Assembly (NCBI RefSeq): GCF_009602425.1
Contig: NW_022258614.1
Coordinates: 319,577 to 383,576, forward strand
DNA length: 64,000 nt
Source of the DNA: Actinia tenebrosa
Lineage: Eukaryota > Cnidaria > Anthozoa > Actiniaria > Actiniidae
Direction of reading: 5' to 3'
The translations under genes were made by a program, and so were the position numbers. A model generated the notes under the pieces. That model was not told where the DNA came from. It saw only the letters and a program-made list of their open reading frames with translations, and made no database searches. This document shows, piece by piece, positions 22,960 to 36,569 of the stretch. The first letter of the stretch is position 1. Every line of letters begins with the position of its first letter.

Positions 22960-25900
22960 CTTGATCCCTTGATCCCCAAATACATTTATAACGTTTACTA
23001 CCTCGTACACATCTGCTGTCTTCTAAATTTTCTAATTACACCACTCCTCACCCCACCTCTCTTGGTCTAATTTCTTCCTGTACCCACTCCCCCCCCCCAT
23101 CATTTGAAGAGGAGTGCTAGGTACTAACAGCGGCTAGACCGTAAACTAAAGTGAGACAAATATCTGCATTCTCTGGCGCTCCACTAAATAAACCGTCATT
23201 TAAGAATAATCATTCTTAAAATGTAGTCACAATAATCCATTAATCTATTAGTAGTTTCATCAATAAAAAGACTTTTTAATGTCTCTCTATAAACCGCAGT
23301 CTCAGGCACAGTTTTAATCCAGTATTGATCCGCATAGTGACAAGATGCAAGTCGCGGGGAAAATTTGTGATCAATTGAAGTAAAAAGCGAAGACTTCCTG
23401 TTTAAGATGAAGAGAGTGCCCCGCTCGAGCTCATAAGACCTCGACGAGTCGATTAGAATCTCCTCGCAAAGGTAATTAATTCAAAGCCATACTTTAGTAT
23501 GACGTCATTAAACAAGTTACCTCAAAAGCTGAGCCGTTTTGGGCCTCATAAACTTATGAGCTTATAGTTCGCTATCTAACGCGTAAAAATATCCTTGCCG
23601 ATATTAATACACTAGTGACATTAGTTCTGACATATAACTGGTCCTGGAAAATTCGACTTCGAAGCTACAGCAACATCTGCCGGAAAATAAGAATGTTTAG
23701 TTTCTTATGGTGACCACTCATCAAAATTTAAGATGAATGATTGCCAGCAAAATTGATTACACTACATTGAAGGTTTTCATAGAAATCATTTATTATGAAC
23801 TGTTTAACAAATGATCATTGAGTAGACTGAAGCCTCTGGGTGCTTAATTTTGAGAAGGAAATCATTCGATTGGTTCAGTGTGAGGTCAGAGTGTTGCCGG
23901 CTTCCGTGAGAGCTACTATTAAATCGCTTAATATTTTTGCTGTTTACGTGTGTATTTCTTTATGTGTAATTCCCCCGATGCTGGCGTGAAATGAATTGAA
24001 CACTGTCGAGATAACCAAGAACGTCTTAAACTACAATATCAGACAAAAGCTATTCCCAAAATACCTAAAATATCTACAAAGTAAACAAAAAAGTTCTTTG
24101 TATAAAAATATATTGCGCCAAGATTGGTGTATAGTAAATCTATAAAATGGCATCGAAATATTTGACTCATTGATTCCAATATATGTACTCGAGAAAAACT
24201 CGTTGATAAAGCTACAAGAAAACTCTTTATTTATTCTTAAAGGGTTTGTACCTTTTACTTATAAAACACTAGAATTAAAATCAAAGGTTTGGAGCGGAAA
24301 AGAATGGAAAGATATAAGAAGTTGCAGCGACAATTAATCCAATCGTGTTTGATATCAGTTCAAAAGTTTTTGTGTGCGTATTATTGCTACAAAATCAAGA
24401 CCAAGTCAATTTGGTAAATATTTTTTTTGACATCTTTTTGTTCCAGCTTTAATGATATCCCAAATCGTTTCCCCTGCGAAAAAGTCATGTAAACAAAACT
24501 GCTAAAGACAATCATAATTAATATTAACTAGAGAAAAAACTAGAGGAAAAACGGCGACTTTTGGGGAGGTAATTTGGGGAAATATTTACAAGAAATGGCA
24601 AGTAAAGCAAATTTTTTCCGCCTGTAAAGTAAATATCAATTTTTGCTTACAAAAATGAATAGAATGTAGAGGTGAATTATTTCGAAGAACTAGTTTTAAG
24701 ATTATTATATTTATATACACTTACCTTTATGTTTGAAGTAGCTTGAACGAAAAAGCGGTGTGGTTAGAGATGCTGATCCGAGCAGAAGATCGCTAAATAG
24801 CGAACAAACTTTTGTGTCTTGGTTCTATTTAAGACAGTACTACTGAGCGACCTGAAATGTACAAACAACCAATCANATCGTGAATTGGAATAAATCATGT
24901 GACGGTTGTCATGTCAACGGAGGCAGCTAGCGACGGAAATGGTGACAGACGCGGGAAATTGTGGAAATGAGAACAGTACGGTGTAAATACCCTGAAAAGA
25001 GGTGATTTAGTTACTGATAATGATGAGCAAACGAAAGCTCATAAAGTAACGATAGGCTCCACAGAATAGGACTTTACTGAGTACAATAGATAGAGACATG
25101 GATACTCTTTCATTAAAGCCCACTCTAGTGCGGATTAAATTCAAAACTTTCTTGTTCAAAGCTAATCCGTACTAGAAAGCGTTTTTATACGAACAGTATA
25201 AAACAATTGCCTCAAGGGAAATTACTTTTCTAGGTTCGTTTTAGTATTGATAAGATAAATCATTGATAATAAACACGGAAAAACATACTTCTCGCAACCG
25301 TGCCAGCTCTAATTTGAGCAAAATTAAAAAAGACAGCGTTTCCAAGGTCACAAACTTCATTAAACTTCTAAATCGGCTCCTTCGTTTATTTGCCGGTTTT
25401 CTATCATTATATTTCGGCCGACAACAAAGTCTAAAAAAGTATTATCTTTGCTTTGAATAGGCTTAAAAACTCGCTAAATAAACAAGAGGGTTGAGAATAT
25501 TTGAACAGGAGATTTTTGTTTCATAAGGTTGGTATAAGAAGCGTTTTTTAAGAGACTTCGAGCTGTCAGCTCGCTATGAGAATGGCGACACCTTTAGCAA
25601 ACGGTCGGAAATTTGTGCCATCCTTTTGGGGCTGATATTGACGTGTTTTGGGATTTTCTCGGACGTGACTGAAGATTAACATCTAAGAGTCTATTAGGAC
25701 TCAAGGCAAATCATTTTGCTGCTCCTAAATGTCTGAATTGAGAAGGAAACAAGGAAACCATGAATTCAAAACAATTTTGCTTGTGGTCGTGTAAGTGATG
25801 GATGAGTTACTTTATTTAGTGAAATTTCTTAGGATTCCAAACAAGATACGACGTAAGTCATGAGTAGAAATATGAATTAGTAAGAGACGCAGTTTAAAAA

Positions 25901-26555
25901 ATAAGCGAATAAAGATAACGAAGTTAATCACTCGAAACACCAATGAAAAGACAATCTATCCTAGGTAATGCTCGCCAAAACAGAGCGAGCCAGTATTTTA
26001 TAACATGATCTCAAATTAGCCTAGTTCATAACGATATGTTATAGATAGGAGAAAAATATAGTTTTAATACTTATATAAAATCCTATAAAAAATTAGCTCA
26101 AATTAAAGCTAAATTAATACAAATATAATTTTCTTGTTATTAATACTAAGGTCTATTTCACAATTAGAATGTGGGTATGATATAGGNTTAAGAGAATGGT
26201 TAAGATAAGTGCCCTAGTAGTGCCTAGTAGTAGTGTTCACGCAGGTACCAAGAGCAGAGAAGGTGCCATAATGTCCCTAGACATCTTGATATTATCTGCA
26301 TACGTGCATGTTTTCCCTTCTATTAGGAGGATTATTGCAGAATATAACTATCTTATCATTGACTCTTTGTGTTAGAAATGGTAACAGAAAACTAGAGCTT
26401 TTTGGCTAATATGCTTTTGGATCCTTTTGCGTGAGTGCCTAGGAAAAAATGGTTCTTTCCGAAGATTTTTAAAAAATACCTCTACTTTCTTCTTTGCTCG
26501 GACAGAAATGCAGATTTATAAATTAGCGAATAAATAATCATATCAAGAAGGAAAT
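22960..26555. other. Gene-poor intergenic stretch
   Basis: A minus-strand frame open for about 85 codons (23187-23480) lacks an ATG, a good donor and a good acceptor, and I treat it as chance. At 24920 a plus-strand ATG opens a 19-codon frame near two CCAAT-type motifs; it may be a short upstream frame or nothing. Confidence 0.45.
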
Positions 26556-26608
26556 NNNNNNNNNNNNNNNNNNNNNNNNNNNNNNNNNNNNNNNNNNNNN
26601 NNNNNNNN
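26556..26608. other. Assembly gap (53 N) beside a poly-A run
   Basis: Undetermined bases are followed by about 40 A. The size of the gap is unknown. Confidence 0.99.
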
Positions 26609-26649
<41 letters not shown>

Positions 26650-26652
<3 letters not shown>

Positions 26653-29263
26653 AAGAAAATTAGAGAGAAAACACACCCTGCAATAAACTTCATAATATTC
26701 CATTATCTCCTTCCCAAGTTTTTATCGATGGAACTGATAAAGCTGAAAAACCGTTAAAATTCAAAGTAAATTCGGACTCAACTCGGTATTTTTTTCTCGC
26801 CCTTTTCTCTGTTGAAATGAATGAATCGACACATCATATGAACATACATCCGGGGTCCATCTATGTCTGGTCATTAACTAAATGTTCAAAAATAAACATT
26901 ACACCATGAATCATTAGTGTTAACAACTTTTGACTTCTAGTGACCTCTGCGAACTATTCCGTCTTCGCGCATGCGCGAATTTCCCTACTAATGACATTTT
27001 AAATCCAGACATTTTAACAAAGTTAGAATGTGAAATCTCTTTTTATAAACTATTCCGTTATTGATTTAATGTGTTTTTGTGGCATAATAAATGAGTGTAT
27101 TTTTTTCTTATTTATTGAATGCTCGAAAAGAATGAAAACCGGCGAGAATTCTTTGCTACGATACAGAATTGCCCGTGGGACATTTCAACAGATTCCATTG
27201 GAAACTACTTATCTTTAAGTAGAATATCATTTGGACTAATAATGAAACATGACTGATAATTGTTCTTGTTCATAACTTGTTCATAAATTGAGAAAAATGC
27301 TTAACGAATNATCGAAAATCTATTTTGCATCTCATCGACTGACATGAGCGAGAACTATTTTCTTCGCTATAGGTCATCCTGCACGATTTCAGTGTTCGTA
27401 ATAAAATATCTTCGCTTAGGAACTTTTAGAACAGGATAAATAACGATTCGATTTAAAAATGAATGATTCGGNAAAAAAAGGTTCTTATCAGGTTCATTTT
27501 TGGCCGCCATTAACTTCTTTTAATATGATAATCTTGGTGTATCCTAACCGGGGAAATGATATCTCTCAAGGCGAACGTCGAAATGCAACAAAACTCAAGT
27601 TCTAAATTATTGCCCTTGTACTGATGAAGTTCTATTTCCAGATCAGAGCAAAATGATCCGGTGTTTTCACCAAATATTCGTTTATTTTTTAATGTAATTA
27701 TTTATTTTTTATTTGAATTGTAAGTTGAAGTACACTGAAAATTAGTGCTGTATAGATCATCATACTGATGAAAATCTCTCTCCAAAGCACATCCGACTGG
27801 AAGACGTGGGTTCCTTTTCCTGCCAAGGGCATTTGATATTTTTTCTTATTCTCTCTATCTCTACAAAACAGAATGATTTTCCCCGATATTAGTTTTAAGA
27901 GAAACATTTATTGTTTTGTTGAATGAATTAAAATAGAAATTTTGCAACTTTGAATTAATCTAAAAAGTATTGGTATTTTTTGTTGGATTATAACTAGCCA
28001 TGAGCAAAGTTTTTGTTGGTCTCATTAGGATATATTTTTCATTCAGTTAATCCATTAAAGTTCATTCATTTAATGAGTTCCAAACGAATGCATTCGTAAA
28101 TTAACCTGCTTTCACCTCTGTTATATTTCATTATTTATTTATCAATTATATGATATTTATTTAGTCGTTGCTGTTGTTTTTCGGGCTAGTTATGAAGGAT
28201 TAAGAAGATCTTAAAACTGTCTTTAATTAGACATGTTTTTGTGCAGTTTTTGGCCTTCATTTGTAACTATTCCAGATTTCCTCACTCCATTCTATTTAAC
28301 TTTCTTGTCTTTAAAAAATATTTAAATATTTACTTATTTAATTTACAAGCCTTGTTGTGAAATTTATTGTATTTTTTCCTCATCAAGAATCTATCACATA
28401 AAGATTGAAATTCTCGAGTAAGGAACTTTAGTGTCGATAAAGTATATGGACAACAAGACACGTTATTTATTCTAGTATTTGGTGTATGACTTAGCTTGAG
28501 TTGATTTTCATGATCAAGCAAACAGATAAAGTAGATTGAAAATGAAGCCTCATGCCTGAAGCAAGTTTCAGTCTTACCACTCCTTTTCCTTCGAATTTTA
28601 TTAATCTTTCATTAATAGCTCTACAAGTCATGGAAGCGATCTTATATCAAAGCCTAGCATGTAATGTACGACAGACTATCTCATTATTGATCACTCATTA
28701 GTTTATTTAATAATGATGATGGATATCGATAACTCACGCGTAATTTGAAAGTGCTTCGGAACATAGATATTGCGTCTCTGATAAAGAGAACTCATTTCGC
28801 CATCTTTACAGAAGTGCGATTGTAGATCAGATTATCGTAAATGTTCTTATTTTTTCGTGAAAATAACTAAGGTAAAGTTAAAGTAACTAGATTTAACGTT
28901 GGGGCTGAGTTCTTTCCGCTGTAAATGAGAAGCCGATGGTACGAATCTTACACCGCTCTCCGTTTTAAAAATATTTTAAAGCCAAAAATACAGGAATTAG
29001 AAAGAAGTCAAAAAAAGAGTCTAATAACACGAGGTAATGAACTACAGACTTTTCGCAATGCCGCAATTTAGTTCTCTCTACGCATGCGGGTATTAATACC
29101 TTATCAGGTAGCGTTGAGCTTGCATTAAAATGGACACTTTTCTGTATCAAAAANATTTTTTTAGGGCTTTTATTGTCAAGAACGACTGCGTATTTATATA
29201 GGCATGATTTCTGCTGGTCTCTAAGACATAGTTCGTCGTCGCCGGGAATATCACGTACCGAAA
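26650..29263. other. Gene-poor intergenic stretch
   Basis: AT-rich sequence without a convincing coding frame. At about 27799-27880 lies half of the tRNA-like foldback seen at 54402-54507: GAAGACGTGGGTTC, then GCCAAGGGCATTTGATAT, then CTCTCTATCTC. Confidence 0.5.
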
Positions 29264-29395
29264 ATGGAGTCAGAATTAGTTTTATGTAAAGTTCTATCGG
29301 TCATTCGGAACCCGATTGACTTCGACAGTTATCACAGCTCGGTCGAATATTTGACTTATCTGATCGATTATTTGGGAGAATTTTGTGATGAATGA
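29264..29395 (+). CDS. Possible 43-residue small open reading frame
   Basis: The ATG has AAA before it and G at +4. The frame runs 43 codons to TGA. The peptide is acidic and well mixed (MESELVLCKVLSVIRNP at the start, YLIDYLGEFCDE at the end), unlike the Lys/Asn/Phe-rich chance frames around it. No signal peptide or membrane segment is evident. A first coding exon of a longer gene is possible, but no strong donor lies inside it. I cannot name a family. Confidence 0.2.
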   Translation: MESELVLCKVLSVIRNPIDFDSYHSSVEYLTYLIDYLGEFCDE

Positions 29396-30296
29396 TATTA
29401 ATTCCAAAATATGAATTTCAAATGTTAACTGCGAGTGATGAATGGTTTGCGAGGAATGTTAAATTAGGCACCCGGAGAAATGAGACGCTAGTCTACACCT
29501 AAAGGGATTGAAAAGCCCAATCAAGAGTCATTAGCTTTTGAGTGTATTTTTAGTTAAAATATATATAACTAAAGGGCTTTAATTACTACAAATTTAGGTA
29601 ATTAAGAGCTTACGATCCAGACATCGGCGTTTCATATGTATCCAGTTCGTGTCATTCTACCGACGTAGCTTACTGATCATTGCTAAATGTAAAGGTTTAT
29701 TTATTGGAGTCAAGTTAAATGAAAGGAAATAGAGCTGGGATGTTTTGAAAAACTCGTTTATCAGATTAAACAGTAACTACCGAAACAATACAAAAATAGC
29801 TTTTAAGAAATACTATGTTGAGGAGACTTTAAACAATCTAGAATTAAGTTCGACGTTTGACCTTGGTCTTACTAACACTTTTTCTAAAGCGATAACTTTG
29901 AACAATTATGGCCTAATTTCTGATACAAAACAATGTTGTAACTTTTCGACCAATCACAGCGCGCGTAGCACTTATTCAAAATATCTTTACAGATCTCAAC
30001 CCACCAGCAGTTGTTAGTTAATATGATTTGTTAATCTCGTTAATCTATTAGTATATTTAATTTTATCGATGTTTTTATTTAAGAGTGGTGATTGTTTTCT
30101 ATATCAACACGGCAGTTCCATGCCTATCGGCATCTCTTGATCAGTAAAACCAATCTATAGATCGATCAAGAAAGAAATGAATTAAAGCCGATTTGGATAA
30201 AAGTTATAGTGGATTAAAATTTTGCAGTTAAGTATACTTTACGAGTACATCTTTTGAACTTACTAAATCAAACTTGGGTAGCTGACGAAGACTCAG
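29396..30296. other. Intergenic, no gene seen
   Basis: GTTCGACGTTTGAC at 29848-29861 matches an arm of the foldback at 30297-30403. A CCAATCACAGCGCGCG motif is near 29952. Confidence 0.5.
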
Positions 30297-30403
30297 GTCA
30301 AACGTCGAACTTCACATGAGCCGAACCTAATTGAAACGATGGATAACAAGGTGTTCTTCCTTGATGTCATTAGGTTCGGCTTGTGTGAATTTCGACGTTT
30401 GAC
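30297..30403. repeat. Foldback with 35-bp arms
   Basis: Arms GTCAAACGTCGAACTTCAC... (30297-30331) and its near-complement ending TTTCGACGTTTGAC (30369-30403) are separated by 37 bp. A third partial copy of the arm is at 29848. Confidence 0.85.
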
Positions 30404-30933
30404 ATACACGCACGTTATTTAGAAAACAAAAAGCTACTTTTGATCAGCTCCCCTGCATTTGGTCACTTGTTTTCTCTAGCTTTTTTATACAATATTATAT
30501 AAAATAGAGTATTACGAAAAAAATTCTTCTTCTGTAGTTGAATTCGTAGTGTATCTTCCGGCAAAGAAAAAAAAAAGGGCCACAGAACCAGGGAGTGATC
30601 GTTTTCAGCGTTGTTGATAAAGAAAAAAATACTGCTAAAGAAAATGGCACGTAGTTTGAAATATCAAAAATAACACTCGGAGCAAGAGAGAGTATATTTT
30701 TAGCAAGTCGTTTGGTTTTGCTCCATGAAGATAATCTTGTTAATCATTTCCTGTTAATTTTTAATTGAACCTTTAGAAAAAATTAAGTCAAATCAAAAGA
30801 TATAAAAAGATAACACGAAGAAACTTATAGCTATGTAACACTAAACTATCACTAATAGAATAGGGCATCAACGTATCCTCTTTTATTCGATTTCAAATTC
30901 TTATCCTTACCAAATAACTCCCTTTTCTGTGCC

Positions 30934-31083
30934 CAATACTCCGTTTTACAGTTCCGTTCCAAGCCGAGCCTGGAGTTTCCGCGCATGATAAAAAGTATAG
31001 TTTTGCTATGCGCGGAAACTGCAGCCTCGACTTGCAATTATTATTCATAGTCACTCTAACGGAACCGTAAAAATAGAGTATTG
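30934..31083. repeat. Foldback element, family shared with 63748-63924
   Basis: Ends CAATACTCCGTTTTACAG and its complement at GAGTATTG. The centre is GGAGTTTCCGCGCATGAT...GCTATGCGCGGAAACT. The left arm lacks about 25 bp present in the right arm (TTATTATTCATAGTCACTC), so this copy has an internal deletion. The copy at 63.7 kb keeps both arms. Confidence 0.9.
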
Positions 31084-31089
31084 GCAAAT

Positions 31090-32213
31090 GGCAATTGTTT
31101 CATCAACAGATGAGGCTTGATATTCGCCGTAAACGTTCAGTGATACTATCGAAATATACAGTATTATGCAGACAAAGAACCGACAAAGAAACAGTTTCTA
31201 TGAATGGTATATATGAGAAATTTGCCTGAAAATGGACTGAAAGTTTTAAAGTATTTTTTAAATTAAAATACTATGTAATTCTTCTGATTTTTATAAATTG
31301 TAATCCTTGTGATTTTTTAAATGTGAATTAAAAATGTCAACGACAAAAAAGAAAGAAACCGACACACGTTTTGCTGTTAAATTTTAAGATATTTTGTTTA
31401 TCGCATGGTCACGTGGTCAAGGATTTGACAGTGTCTTGCATTGAAGTGGCTTTTTGACGTCTACAATTGGTATTATTTATTATTCTGATAAAAAGACGAC
31501 AAGTATTAATCTTTCTTACACTATGAAGACTAATACCTGTCTACAGAAAGAAGACTACTCAAACTCACGTCAAACATATTTGACAGCTTTCACTGAGTAA
31601 GAAGGAAGCCATTTAAGTGCCGAGAACATTTTGATGACAGTTGAACAATACTACGACTTATACAATTTATTTAAGTTAGTTACATTTTCCTTTAAGATAA
31701 TAAAAATGTTATAAACTTAAATGTTTTTAAGGAGTAGTCTTCCTTTTTATTTTAACTTCTTTTATTGTGTTTACTTTGCAGTTTTTTATCGTCTTAAAAA
31801 TCATGTTACTAACATTAACCCGTGATCTAATTTAAAATCGCATTATCCGGAATGGAATTTCTTGTCAAGGAAATGGTGTCAGCGTCTGGTTCTAAGACAA
31901 TGACGGCAGCGGCGACCGCTGTCAACTGAAGCCCTATGCCACGCATGCTCAGAAAAGCGGGGAAAGTAAAGTGGAAGAATAATATACATGTAGCTATGTC
32001 TAATTAGTTTTTCTTGATCTGTATAATAACGAATAATAATAATAATAATAATAATAATACAATATTATTACAATAAGGAATATTGTTGTTGATAATATCC
32101 ATGAGAAGCGTGGCTGTCGTAGTAATGAAAGTGCGCACCTGTTTCCTTCGTTGGTTTCCTAACTAGGGGTGTGTGAGAGAATAGACCTAATACACTGTTT
32201 TCTCATTTCAGAC
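31090..32213. other. Intergenic, no gene seen
   Basis: Contains an (AAT)n microsatellite at 32033-32060. No coding frame of note. Confidence 0.6.
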
Positions 32214-32392
32214 CAATAGCCCACCTCCGATATATGCTTCGCTTGTCACGCACAAAGGTTTCAGTATGAGGCTACGTGCTAAATTAAATTTATTCTTACC
32301 GTCTGTCACGAATGACTGAGCATTTAGCACGTAGCCTCATACTGAAACCTTTGTGCATGACAAGCGAAGCATATTTCAGAAGTGGGCTATTG
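32214..32392. repeat. 179-bp foldback element with about 70-bp arms
   Basis: Outer ends CAATAGCCCAC / GTGGGCTATTG. Inner arms include GCTTCGCTTGTCACGCAC and GTTTCAGTATGAGGCTACG with matching complements. The loop is about 37 bp and the arms are almost identical, so the element is probably young. Confidence 0.92.
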
Positions 32393-34352
32393 TCATTCCC
32401 TAGAGTAGAGAAGACACATGAATATGGATACAACTCAAAGAAAGATTCATATTCTAATGAGTGACACTTGGTCTGAAATGGGCAAACTGCATTACGCCCA
32501 AGGACACTAGAAAAAACGTGTGCATTTCAGCACGTTTTCTAAGAATTTAAAAGAGTTTGAGTGAGAAAATGAATGTTTGTTTTCTCCGAGTATACAAAAG
32601 ATTTCGCGAGTATACTTTTGTCAGACCAAGATTCTGTATTAACAAACACAATATGAAAGAATTAGCCTGAAGTTACAAGCATGTACACTAAGTTGTTCTT
32701 TTTTTTTAAAGTCCTTTTATTAACGTATTTTTACGATAGCATGAAGAAGTTTTGACTTATTTGCATACTGATTTAGAGCATGCGCAGACGAGTTCCACTC
32801 GTGTCTCGCCCAAGTGGTTTTGGTCCATTGTGTTGACTTTCGTTATTCTCCACCGAGTTTCGGGCAAGAAGTTTGTATAATTCTCCTTTAACCAGTTTTA
32901 GCTAGTTTTAATACTTCATTAAAAAGTCAAGTCTATCTACACAATCAACCCCCCAGGTAGAAGTCATTAATGCCAGGATATGACAAACAACTTTCTCTAT
33001 TGCTTTCCCTCTTTCTCATCGTTCAAGGCCCAATTGACAAACAAGAAGGAAAATTGATTCGCTGCGAGCAAAGGTTGTATTTCCCCTTCGTAGGGCTGAG
33101 CGGCAGACTGGTCGGGGGGAAAAAGTCTTTTTCCCCCGACCCAAAGCCATGCAGAACGGGTACTGAATTGATTGAGTATATAATAACTCATCTTTAACAG
33201 AGTGCTGCAATTTTTTCCTAATAAATCCTACCGTGAACTTTATCACTAACCAACCAATTTCGTTATCAGACAATTTATCTTCAAGAGAGGCAAGATAACA
33301 CATGCATTTCATCATTTTTAGTAAAATATGGAAAGGAGTGATTTATTGAAGTCTCATCTTTGGAATTGTTTTTTCAATATTAGGCATGTATAAAGGTAAA
33401 AGTGATAGAATAGTAAATATCTTATCATATTGAATGAGAGAGCAGTTCGTTTGCTCATTATCGTGACGTTATAACCATTAAATTCGTGGAAAAAGCTTCA
33501 CTGCCCTTTACTAATATGATATGTTTTTCATATCGATTAGAGAGCTACAACAGCTGCACACGCCTGTCGTCTAGAAATTTATTATTTGTGAATGAGGAGN
33601 AATTGGCGATTTCTCAAGTTCGTATATGAGTTTGCCGATTGTCTAATATTCTATTAGGTCAATGTTTATGGCATGGGGGATAGAGCAAAGGCAGGGGGAG
33701 GGGGAGGGGAGAATGGTCTTTAGACAAATGGAAGGGGATCAAAGAGGAGGACTGACACAACAACGAGAACGTAGCAATCACTAGTAGAGGTATCATAAAA
33801 AAGACGTCGAGGTGGGGGTTGGGGCGTGGGTTGGAAATCAGTCAATCATTTTGACTTCGCAACAAAGTGATCTTCCGCGCCCCACAGGCAATAGATAGTG
33901 ACTGGTCCCTAAGACAGAAGAGGTTNATTTTCTTTTCTTTTGATAATGTTGAATAATTTGTATTATAAACCAAAACGTTTCTTTAAAAGATTATATTACA
34001 AAACTTAAAATTACGCAATGACTTCAGTGACGTCATACAGAAAAGTTATGACGTTATACTGAGTTTGCAGTTTTAATTATCTGCCCTTTTGTTGGCTTCC
34101 AAATAGAGCTAGAAAACACCTTGTTTTAGCTAGAATTCTTTTCGAAACTGTTCGAGTNTTTTTTTAAAGATTTGTTCTCGTAGCGGGCAAGCTGCAAACT
34201 AGTTGTTACGGTATTAGCAGTGTACGATGATGAAAGATAGGTGAGAGGTTGATCAGAGAGACACAGAATAAAAAAGGGCAAGGAAGACGGGAAAAAAAGA
34301 AAAGAAAAGAAAATGAAAGAAAATGGACAAATGGAGAGAAGACCAAGAGAAC
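32393..34352. other. Intergenic, no gene seen
   Basis: A 15-bp-arm hairpin (GGTCGGGGGG / CCCCCGACC) lies at 33110-33142. A G-rich run with GGGGGAGGGGGAGGGG at about 33693-33709 could form a quadruplex. A CRE palindrome TGACGTCA is at 34028. Confidence 0.55.
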
Positions 34353-34487
34353 GGATGGATGGATGGATGGATGGATGGATGGATGGANATGGATGGATGG
34401 ATGGATGGATGGATGGATGGATGGATGGATGGATGGATGGATGGATGGATGGATGGATGGATGGATGGATGGATGGATGGATGGATG
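34353..34487. repeat. (ATGG)n microsatellite, about 33 units
   Basis: Pure tetranucleotide repeat with one N in the middle. It is open in several frames on both strands and translates to trivial WMDG/HPSI repeats. It is not a gene. Confidence 0.98.
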
Positions 34488-35040
34488 AAGCGAAGAAAAA
34501 AGTGAAAGGAAAAAGGATAGAAAGAAAATTAAAGAAAAAAGAAACAAAAAAAGAAAAAAAGAAAATAGCGAATTGAACCGGGAAAAAAGCAGCTGAATGA
34601 ATGAAATACCGTTTACTTAGCTCACACTCATAACCACAGGCTAATGGATGATCTCTATTAACCTTTTTTTTTTTTACAATGAAACACTCTAAGTGAGTAG
34701 AATCTCATCTCGGGGTTGATTTACCCTCTGGGCAGCCCGTAATGCCTTGCTAAAAGACACATCGTTAAATGCGGCTACCACATACATTACTAGACTGAAA
34801 AGTGAGTTAATTTGAAAAAAATACGAAAATCGAGCACTATTGTTTCGGAAATGCCATAGATCGAGTGATGAGGTTCTATGCGTGTTATTTGGAAGAAATA
34901 GTCAAAAAAGAGGAAAACAGCAAAAGATGTAAAAATCAGTAACAGGAAAAAAAAAAACAAGGCAAAAATTTAGGAAGTCAATACTGATAAGACAAACAGG
35001 AAGCAAGAAATTGGTTGGGAAGGAGAACGAGGGGAAAGAC

Positions 35041-35240
35041 GGAGGAGAAGAAGAAGAAGATGATGATGAACAACAATAACAACAACACAAAAACGACATT
35101 AACAACAAGAGTAGAACAAGCAGGTGGAAGAAGAAGAAGAAGATGATGATGAACAACAATAACAACAACACAAAAACGACATTAACAACAAGAGTAGAAC
35201 AAGCAGGTGGAAGAAGAAGAAGAAGATGAAGAAGATGAGG
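35041..35240. repeat. 83-bp direct duplication of a purine/AAC-rich segment
   Basis: GATGAACAACAATAACAAC begins at about 35066 and again 83 bp later, each copy followed by ACGACATTAACAACAAGAG and bracketed by (AAG)n. One exact duplication plus flanking trinucleotide runs. Confidence 0.9.
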
Positions 35241-36569
35241 ATGCTGCTGATGATGATGGCACAGAGGAAGTAAATAATCAGTTTACTGTGAAGAAGGGTT
35301 AAAAATAAGAGGGAGAACGCTTAGAAGAATAATAACAAGAAGAGCGAGGAGGGACAAAGAAGGACCAAGCTAGAAAAAACAGTCGAAAGCCTTTCAAGAA
35401 AACTGTCTACGCTAACGCAATAAATAGAATATTATAAACTTGTTTGTCATCTCTATTCTCGGTTTTAAAATAACCTTTCAAATTATCACAATATACTTAC
35501 AGACAAAATGCGAAAAGACGTCTAATAGCAAACCAGTTGACCAGATGCCTGCTTTAAAAATTCTACCTCAGCGAGCTATGACCTTAACTTAGTCGGCGCA
35601 AACCTGTGTTATTCTTAAAGAATAATGAATGTAGTTTTTAGAATTGTTCTTGTCACTTCTCTTTCTGTCATACACCTCATAAATGAGGCCTTAATGATGA
35701 TAGCCGACTCTTTTACTGCATTAAGTATTTACCCGCAAAGAAAGACTACGACTACTCTACTGAATAGCTTAAGGACAACTTCATAAGTATAAAGTAAAGA
35801 AAAATTGCGATGTGTCTAATAAACGAATTTTGGGGCAAGACGTAATTGCTCCAACGAGGACTCAAGCCTCTTAAGTTTTCTAATTAAAATCAATTAAATT
35901 AGTTTTTAATAGCTTGGATTTGTTTGTCTTTTTTCTTATTCTTTCTTTAGATTTTTAATTCTGTTTTGCTTTCTTCGGATAGAGATGGTTATTTAATGTT
36001 AACTAGTTTTGTCAAAAAAGAGTTGGTTTTCTGCATTGAAAAAAGAGTTCCATAACGAGTACAAATTTTCAACAACAAAAAAAAATAATTAAAAGATGAA
36101 AAAAAGATTGAAAAAGATTGAAAATGAAAAAAAAAAAATCAAAATTCAAACCGTATAGTCGATGCAAATAAGTTCTCTTTGGCTTTTAAAAAAAATATAT
36201 GCGCAAAAAAATAATACCAAGACTTTATAAAAGTGCTTCATTGATGAAAAGATTATATAATGAAAATTCTAGGTGGCAGAACTGCTTTTAAATGGTTTTT
36301 TCGCCTGTGAACCAATGAGAAAGCCAGAAATGAGTTATCCTATAAAGCAATCAAAAATCTCGAAAACGTACTTGAAAGGTATGATATTATAATTATAAAG
36401 CTCCTGTTCTGGTTTCTTGGCCCGTTAAGTTTCTTANNTCTGGATGAACGCGCAACCTTGAAAAAGGGTATTTTGCAAAGCACAAAAAAATACAGCTTCC
36501 TCAATGGTTATCATAATAATAAACTTGCAAATAACACTTCAAATCGTACCGTGCACCTACTTCATCTAT

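Noticed and set aside
23187-23480. Minus-strand frame open for about 85 codons
   Set aside because: No ATG near its start, no strong donor or acceptor. Frames this long are expected by chance in 64 kb of such sequence.
34206-34576. Several overlapping long frames of repeated MDGW or HPSI
   Set aside because: They translate the (ATGG)n microsatellite. All frames of such a repeat are open, so this is not protein-coding.
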